Assembly (NCBI GenBank): GCA_903822825.1
Contig: CAIJQQ010000039.1
Span: 25,513-89,512 of the forward strand
Origin: an uncultured Burkholderiales bacterium
Lineage (GTDB): Bacteria > Pseudomonadota > Gammaproteobacteria > Burkholderiales > Burkholderiaceae_C
Direction of reading: 5' to 3'
Length of the DNA stretch: 64,000 nt
The notes beneath the pieces are model-generated. The model made no database searches. It was not told where the DNA came from and worked only from the letters and a program-made list of their open reading frames with translations. The stretch's first letter is position 1, and the number at the start of each line of letters is the position of its first letter. Position numbers and translations under genes: made by a program. This document shows, in pieces, positions 60,254 to 64,000 of this stretch.

Positions 60254-61123
60254 TCAAACCTCACGACCCATGAAATCGCGGGCAAACTGGTAGGCCACAC
60301 GGCCACTGCGCGAACCACGCTCCAGGGCCCACAGCAAGGCAGCCGGGCGTGCTTCTTCGATCTGAGTTGCCGTTGCGCCCAAAGCCCCCAACCACTGGTT
60401 GGCGATGGTGAGGTACTCGTCTTGAGAGAATGGATAAAAGCTGATCCACAAGCCAAAACGTTCGGACAGCGAGATTTTTTCTTCGACGCCTTCTCCCGGG
60501 TGCACCTCACCATCAGGCGTGTGCTTGTAAGTGAGGTTTTCGCTCATGTACTCGGGCAGAAGATGGCGGCGGTTGCTGGTGGCGCACACCAGCACATTGG
60601 GGGTCGATGCGGCCACCGAGCCGTCCAGGATCGACTTGAGGGCCTTGTAGCCGGGTTCGCCGTCCTCAAAGCTCAGGTCATCGCAATAGACCAAAAACTT
60701 TTCAGGCCGATTGAACACCACCTCGACGATGTCCGGCAAATCGGTCAGGTCTTCTTTGTCCACCTCGATCAGGCGCAGGCCTTGAGGGGCATAGGTGTTC
60801 AAGCAGGCTTTGATGAGCGAAGACTTGCCCGTGCCGCGCGCCCCAGTGAGCAGCACGTTGTTGGCAGGACGGCCATGGACAAACTGCTCGGTATTGCGTT
60901 GCAGCTTGTCTTTCTGGTCATCGATTTCCTTGAGGTCGTCAAGCGTCATGGCGGCCACATGGCGAACCGGCTCGAGCACGCCATGGCCCGACGAGCGCTT
61001 GCGGTAGCGCCAAGCGATGGCCTGCGTCCAATCGGGCGCCGACAAAGCTTGAGGCAAGACCGATTCAATGCGGTCCACCAGTTGGCTGACCTTGTCCAGC
61101 AGTTGTTCGAGGTTCGTGCTCAT
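60254..61123 (-). CDS. DUF815 family AAA-type ATP-binding protein
   Basis: P-loop ATPase of 289 residues. Walker A is [20 protein letters not shown]. Walker B region is [20 protein letters not shown]. Sensor-like [14 protein letters not shown] follows, then [20 protein letters not shown], the DUF815 hallmark. N-terminal helices (about 1-80) precede the AAA core. Function is unknown. Its ATG overlaps the argJ stop by 4 nt, forming argJ-DUF815-nudix. Confidence 0.92.
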   Translation of the reverse strand: MSTNLEQLLDKVSQLVDRIESVLPQALSAPDWTQAIAWRYRKRSSGHGVLEPVRHVAAMTLDDLKEIDDQKDKLQRNTEQFVHGRPANNVLLTGARGTGKSSLIKACLNTYAPQGLRLIEVDKEDLTDLPDIVEVVFNRPEKFLVYCDDLSFEDGEPGYKALKSILDGSVAASTPNVLVCATSNRRHLLPEYMSENLTYKHTPDGEVHPGEGVEEKISLSERFGLWISFYPFSQDEYLTIANQWLGALGATATQIEEARPAALLWALERGSRSGRVAYQFARDFMGREV

Positions 61124-62349
61124 GAGCGGTAGTCGGCGTTGATGGAAACGTAGTCGTGGCTCAGGTCACAGGTCCAGACGGTGTCGGTGGCCGTGCCACG
61201 GCCCAGGCCCACGCGCACGGTGATTTCGGCCTGCTTCATCACGCGCTGTCCGTCTTCTTCTTGGTAGGTCGGGTGGCGACCGCCCAGAGTGGCCACATGC
61301 ACATCGTCCAGGTGCAACTCAATGAGGTTGGGGTCCAAGTCTGCGATGCCTGCGTAGCCCACAGCTGCCAGGATGCGGCCCAGATTGGGGTCGCTGGCGT
61401 ACATGGCGGTTTTGACAAGCGGCGAATGGGCTATGGCGTAAGCCACCAGACGGCATTCCGCCTGCGTCTTGCCGCCTTCAACCTGCACGGTGATGAACTT
61501 GGTGGCGCCCTCGCCGTCACGCACGATGGCATGCGCCAGTTGGCGGGCCACCTGCAGCATGGCGGCCTTGAGGGCTAAGCCTTCGGCCGAGTCCCAAGAG
61601 GTGATGGGCGCGTGCCTCGCCTGGTGCGACGCAATGACCACAAAGGAATCGTTGGTCGAGGTGTCGCCATCGATGGTGATGCGGTTGAAGGAGCCGTCGG
61701 CCAGCTCTCGGGCCAGTGCGGGCAGCAGCGCAGGCGCAATGCAGGCATCGGTTGCCAAGAAACCCAGCATGGTGGCCATATTTGGGCGGATCATGCCCGC
61801 ACCCTTGCTGATGCCGGTCACGCTCACGGTTTGGCCACCGATCTGCAGTTGCACGCTGGCGGCCTTGGGCACGGTGTCGGTGGTCATGATGCCTTCGGCA
61901 GCTTTAGCCCAGTTCGAGGCAGCGGCATCGGCCAAGGCGGCAGGCAAGCCGGCCACGATGCGGTCCACCGGCAGCGGCTCCATGATGACGCCCGTTGAGA
62001 ACGGCAGCACCTGGCCCGGCTGGCATTGCAGCAAGGCAGCCACCGCGTCACAGGTCTGTCGCGCATGGGCCAGGCCGGGTGCACCCGTGCCTGCATTGGC
62101 ATTGCCCGTGTTGATCACCAGAGCTCGGATGCTCTTCCCGGCTTGCAGGTGTTCACGGCAGACCAGCACAGGCGCGGCGCAAAAACGGTTCTGGGTGAAG
62201 ACCCCGGCCACGCTGACCCCGTCGTCCAGCAGCAAAAGGCTCAGGTCTTTGCGGTTGGCTTTGCGCACGCCGGCTTCGGTGATGCCCCAACGCACACCGG
62301 CAATCGGATGCAACTGGGCGGGATCGAGGGGGGGCAGGTTCACGGGCAT
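61120..62349 (-). CDS. argJ: Bifunctional glutamate N-acetyltransferase / amino-acid acetyltransferase
   Basis: ArgJ, 409 residues from ATG 62349 ([20 protein letters not shown]), recycles the acetyl group in arginine synthesis. It is an Ntn hydrolase that self-cleaves before Thr in the motif [49 protein letters not shown] and [14 protein letters not shown] are conserved. The 17-residue upstream extension is dropped. In related bacteria secA lies directly upstream; here only a secA remnant is left. Confidence 0.96.
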   Translation of the reverse strand: MPVNLPPLDPAQLHPIAGVRWGITEAGVRKANRKDLSLLLLDDGVSVAGVFTQNRFCAAPVLVCREHLQAGKSIRALVINTGNANAGTGAPGLAHARQTCDAVAALLQCQPGQVLPFSTGVIMEPLPVDRIVAGLPAALADAAASNWAKAAEGIMTTDTVPKAASVQLQIGGQTVSVTGISKGAGMIRPNMATMLGFLATDACIAPALLPALARELADGSFNRITIDGDTSTNDSFVVIASHQARHAPITSWDSAEGLALKAAMLQVARQLAHAIVRDGEGATKFITVQVEGGKTQAECRLVAYAIAHSPLVKTAMYASDPNLGRILAAVGYAGIADLDPNLIELHLDDVHVATLGGRHPTYQEEDGQRVMKQAEITVRVGLGRGTATDTVWTCDLSHDYVSINADYRS

Positions 62350-62407
62350 GGGTGTCTTTCTGCGGATGTCATGAGAATTTAACCAGGAATCAAGAGCCAC
62401 AAAGCGA

Positions 62408-62425
62408 AGCGGGCCGAAGCCCGCT
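62408..62425 (-). terminator. Hairpin following the secA remnant (probable secA terminator)
   Basis: Coding-strand stem AGCGGGC / GCCCGCT with TTCG tetraloop, followed by TCGCTTTG. It lies 20 nt downstream of the remnant secA stop, as expected for the native secA terminator, and separates it from argJ. Confidence 0.6.
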
Positions 62426-62444
62426 GATGAAAGTCAATTCAATC

Positions 62445-62486
62445 TCAGGCCAACTTGCCGTGGCACTGCTTGTATTTCCACGGACA
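62445..62486 (-). pseudogene. secA: 3'-terminal fragment of secA (candidate island attachment site)
   Basis: On the - strand the bases encode CPWKYKQCHGKLA followed by TGA. SecA ends in a zinc motif of the form CPCGSGKKYKQCHGKLA, so the last 10 or so codons match exactly while the preceding CGSGK part is missing. Sequence upstream (higher coordinates) is AT-rich and unrelated. secA normally precedes argJ in this family, and the usual terminator hairpin is still present. The fragment therefore looks like the right-hand copy of a gene end left by site-specific insertion. It is far too short to be functional; an intact secA should lie beyond the island. Confidence 0.6.
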
Positions 62487-62803
62487 CTGCTTTAAGCTTT
62501 GATTTATATAGGTTTTTTCTTGTAAAAAATTAATGCTCAACATTTGCCTAACACCCCGTAAAAGCTTCATCATTTCTATCATAACGTTAATCATTTTCGC
62601 GTACATACTTGGATTGAAAATACGCGACTACACGCAAGACAAAGAAAGCGCTTCAGTGAGTCTAACATCAGCTTTCTTTTTGAAGAAAATACGAATTATC
62701 TATAAAATGAAATACTTAAACTTTACTTAAGAATTCGATAGTTCAATAATTCGTGGCTCTAATTTTATTTTAATAAAAAGCGCATTGTAGTGCGAACTAA
62801 TCC
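62487..62803. other. AT-rich non-coding edge of the inserted segment
   Basis: GC content drops sharply here relative to the argJ side. The only ORF is a 65-codon frame (62533-62730, +) encoding a Lys/Ile-rich, one-helix peptide, with no ribosome site. No recombinase, tRNA or clear terminator is visible, apart from T-rich runs downstream of the methyltransferase stop. Confidence 0.5.
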
Positions 62804-63697
62804 TTAACTTTTTTCAACTTTGATGATTTCCGAGGCGATCCATTCTGCGATTTGGGGAGAGACTGAGTTACCAATGAGTCGCCCTCGACGACCGTCCAAC
62901 CTTCCGGAAAGCCCATCAATTTCTCGCACTCGTCCCATGTCAAGTTCCTGGCTACAGAGAATTGGTCTGTCGCTATGACCTCCTTGATGTCCGCCAGTTT
63001 GAGCGCGAATCGTGGGGCTGAAATTTTTTGCTTTGGTATATCCAAAGCCTCCCCGACGCTGTACCAAAAGTGGATCGTCTCCTCTAAGCCCTTCTGAAAA
63101 ATCGGATCTAGCTTCCTTTCCCCTCGCTCCTCCCGCCGCATAATCCCTGTAGCAGCCGCGCACGTTAGAAAGGAACTGATAGGCGGCTTCGGATCTAAAA
63201 GTTGCGATAAGGAATACTCTTTCGCGATGCTGGGGCAAACCCGCATCGAGAGTGTTGCTCGTAAACCAACCCCCCAAATACCCGATTTCTTCGAGCCTGT
63301 CGGTAACGACTTCAAGCGCCTCGCCTCGCTCAGCGCTGAGTAACCCAACGACATTTTCCATGACAAGCCATTTAGGTTGTGCTTCACTAGCAAGGTCTGC
63401 AAAGGTGTGAAAGAGTCCACTTCGTTTTCCTTTAAGACCTTTCCTATCGGTGTTCGCGTGACTAAGGTCTTGGCAGGGCCAACCGCCGGTCCAGATTTGT
63501 GCTTTGGGGATTTCATTTGCGCTTAAGGTTGTAATGTCATCATGCAGAGGAACGTGCGGCCAATGCCTACTTAACACTTGTTGGCAGTGCGGATCGATTT
63601 CACAATGAAAAACCGTTTCAACTCCCGCACGCTCAAAGCCTAAGTCGAACCCTCCGATTCCCGCGAAAAAGGAAGCCGACTTCAAATTATTTTTCAT
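62804..63697 (-). CDS. DNA (cytosine-5-)-methyltransferase with two compensating frameshifts
   Basis: Dcm-type C5 methyltransferase of 297 residues from ATG 63697 (MKNNLKSASFFAGIGGFDLG). Motif I FAGIGG, motif IV with catalytic Cys75 in GGWPCQDLSH, motif VI ENV (114-116), motif VIII QHRERVF, and motif X GRLIGNSVSPQIAEWIASEI are all in frame. The conserved block LTWDECEKLMGFPEGWT, however, is encoded in another frame at 62881-62955. Removing one T at 62956 and adding one base at 62880/62881 fuses everything into a normal protein. Either sequencing indels or real inactivating mutations. AT-rich composition marks it as acquired, probably part of a restriction-modification or solitary methylase locus. 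Confidence 0.85.
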   Translation of the reverse strand: MKNNLKSASFFAGIGGFDLGFERAGVETVFHCEIDPHCQQVLSRHWPHVPLHDDITTLSANEIPKAQIWTGGWPCQDLSHANTDRKGLKGKRSGLFHTFADLASEAQPKWLVMENVVGLLSAERGEALEVVTDRLEEIGYLGGWFTSNTLDAGLPQHRERVFLIATFRSEAAYQFLSNVRGCYRDYAAGGARGKEARSDFSEGLRGDDPLLVQRRGGFGYTKAKNFSPTIRAQTGGHQGGHSDRPILCSQELDMGRVREIDGLSGRLDGRRGRLIGNSVSPQIAEWIASEIIKVEKS

Positions 63698-63714
63698 AGC
63701 CAAGCTCAGAAGAT

Positions 63715-63760
63715 TGAGTTAGACTCAGCAACTTATAGGACATAGACGCCTGTATTTCAA
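63715..63760 (-). promoter_or_regulatory. Promoter and candidate operator of the methyltransferase gene
   Basis: On the coding strand, -35 TTGAAA (63755-63760) and -10 TATAAG (63732-63737) are 17 nt apart, an excellent sigma-70 match. A palindrome TGAGT-TAG-ACTCA (63715-63727) covers the expected transcription start. A further AACTCAA half-site lies at 63777-63783 near the divergent gene. This could be a control site for the pair. Confidence 0.6.
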
Positions 63761-63820
63761 TTGTTAAGCAATGCGTAACTCAATGCTTGCAAGCAAAGAG
63801 GATGCCTTAGGAGCATTATA

Positions 63821-64000
63821 GTGGCAACAAATCAAAGAGCAAGTAAAGGGCTTCTTCTCCCACCCAGAGAGGAGCCAATTCCAAATGCGGCTGCTCGAGA
63901 TGCTTGGTTGAACAGAGCTAGAGAAAGCTTTGTTGCTCCAGGTGAGGCAAACAAGGCGATCTTTTCTCTGATCTTAAGCAAGCTGTGGCCTGAGGGTCAC
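63821..64000 (+). CDS. Unidentified ORF, divergent from the methyltransferase (partial, runs off window)
   Basis: Open frame of 60 codons from GTG 63821 to the window end, reading VATNQRASKGLLLPPREEPI and on through LSKLWPEGH. AGGAG lies 7 nt before the GTG, a strong ribosome site. I do not recognise the family from this fragment. The position back to back with a C5 methyltransferase makes a cognate restriction endonuclease the first guess, but nothing in the visible sequence proves it. Composition is AT-rich like the island. Confidence 0.6.
   Translation, partial: MATNQRASKGLLLPPREEPIPNAAARDAWLNRARESFVAPGEANKAIFSLILSKLWPEGH

Noticed and set aside
62533..62730. 65-codon AT-rich ORF with one hydrophobic segment on the + strand
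   Set aside because: No ribosome site, no recognisable family, and ORFs of this length are expected by chance in AT-rich DNA.
62797..63516. Second - strand frame of 239 codons overlapping the methyltransferase
   Set aside because: Not a separate gene: only the stretch 62881-62955 looks authentic, explained by indels in the methyltransferase gene.

Overview
The window is GC-rich, densely packed chromosomal DNA from a betaproteobacterium, most likely a member of the Comamonadaceae (Limnohabitans / Rhodoferax / Polaromonas type). Three lines of evidence support this. Housekeeping order is typical of that family: proS, rppH, proB, obgE, rpmA, rplU, ispB, pilB-pilC-pilD, coaE, zapD, yacG, argJ. 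There are three separate Bug-type (tripartite tricarboxylate transporter) periplasmic receptors. Ubiquinone genes ubiE, ubiJ and ubiB occur together. No rRNA, tRNA or CRISPR array was recognised.

Layout. (1) 1-8035, + strand: a catabolic operon with a Bug receptor (cut by the window edge), Rieske oxygenase, short-chain dehydrogenase, aldehyde dehydrogenase, second Bug receptor, Cys-type sulfatase and a SulP anion transporter. It reads as uptake and breakdown of a sulfated or aromatic compound. (2) 8180-9035: a yqjD/yqjE-like envelope pair plus a coupled 49-residue ORF. (3) 9211-15913, - strand: small accessory genes (DUF4287, GNAT, isochorismatase-like, HicAB toxin-antitoxin, DUF429), then a BLUF blue-light sensor next to folE, then clsB, an EEP-family phosphatase/nuclease and nudB. 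(4) 15961-23227: an apparently inserted accessory block with katG, a PQQ-type dehydrogenase / cytochrome c / TonB receptor operon whose receptor resembles PqqU (YncD), and an orphan ABC-type ATPase. (5) 23246-35916, - strand: aspS, DUF502, FmdB (frameshifted), sodium:solute symporter, ubiB, ubiJ, Tim44-like, ubiE, DUF971 and a 1292-residue FAD/Fe-S oxidoreductase. (6) 36192-41133, + strand: ugpB-A-E-C-Q for glycerol-3-phosphate and glycerophosphodiester uptake. (7) 41302-47053: hemA, prfA, prmC, a Bug receptor, a VOC protein and grxD. (8) 47104-62349: lytic transglycosylase, proS, rppH, proB, obgE, L27/L21, ispB, type IV pilus assembly/processing genes, coaE, zapD, yacG, a Nudix protein, a DUF815 ATPase and argJ.

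(9) 62408-64000: composition changes abruptly to AT-rich. Just upstream of argJ, where this family normally carries secA, only the last codons and the terminator of secA remain. They are followed by a DNA cytosine methyltransferase and the start of a divergent ORF. This is best explained as one edge of a genomic island inserted at the 3' end of secA, with the intact gene expected beyond the window. The methyltransferase carries two compensating single-base indels that shift its conserved region before motif X out of frame.

Three families of dispersed or structured sequence were seen: a REP palindrome present twice (12221 and 52629), a different REP-like palindrome between ugpE and ugpC, and several intrinsic terminators or intercistronic hairpins. 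All family assignments come from reading motifs by eye. No database search was run.
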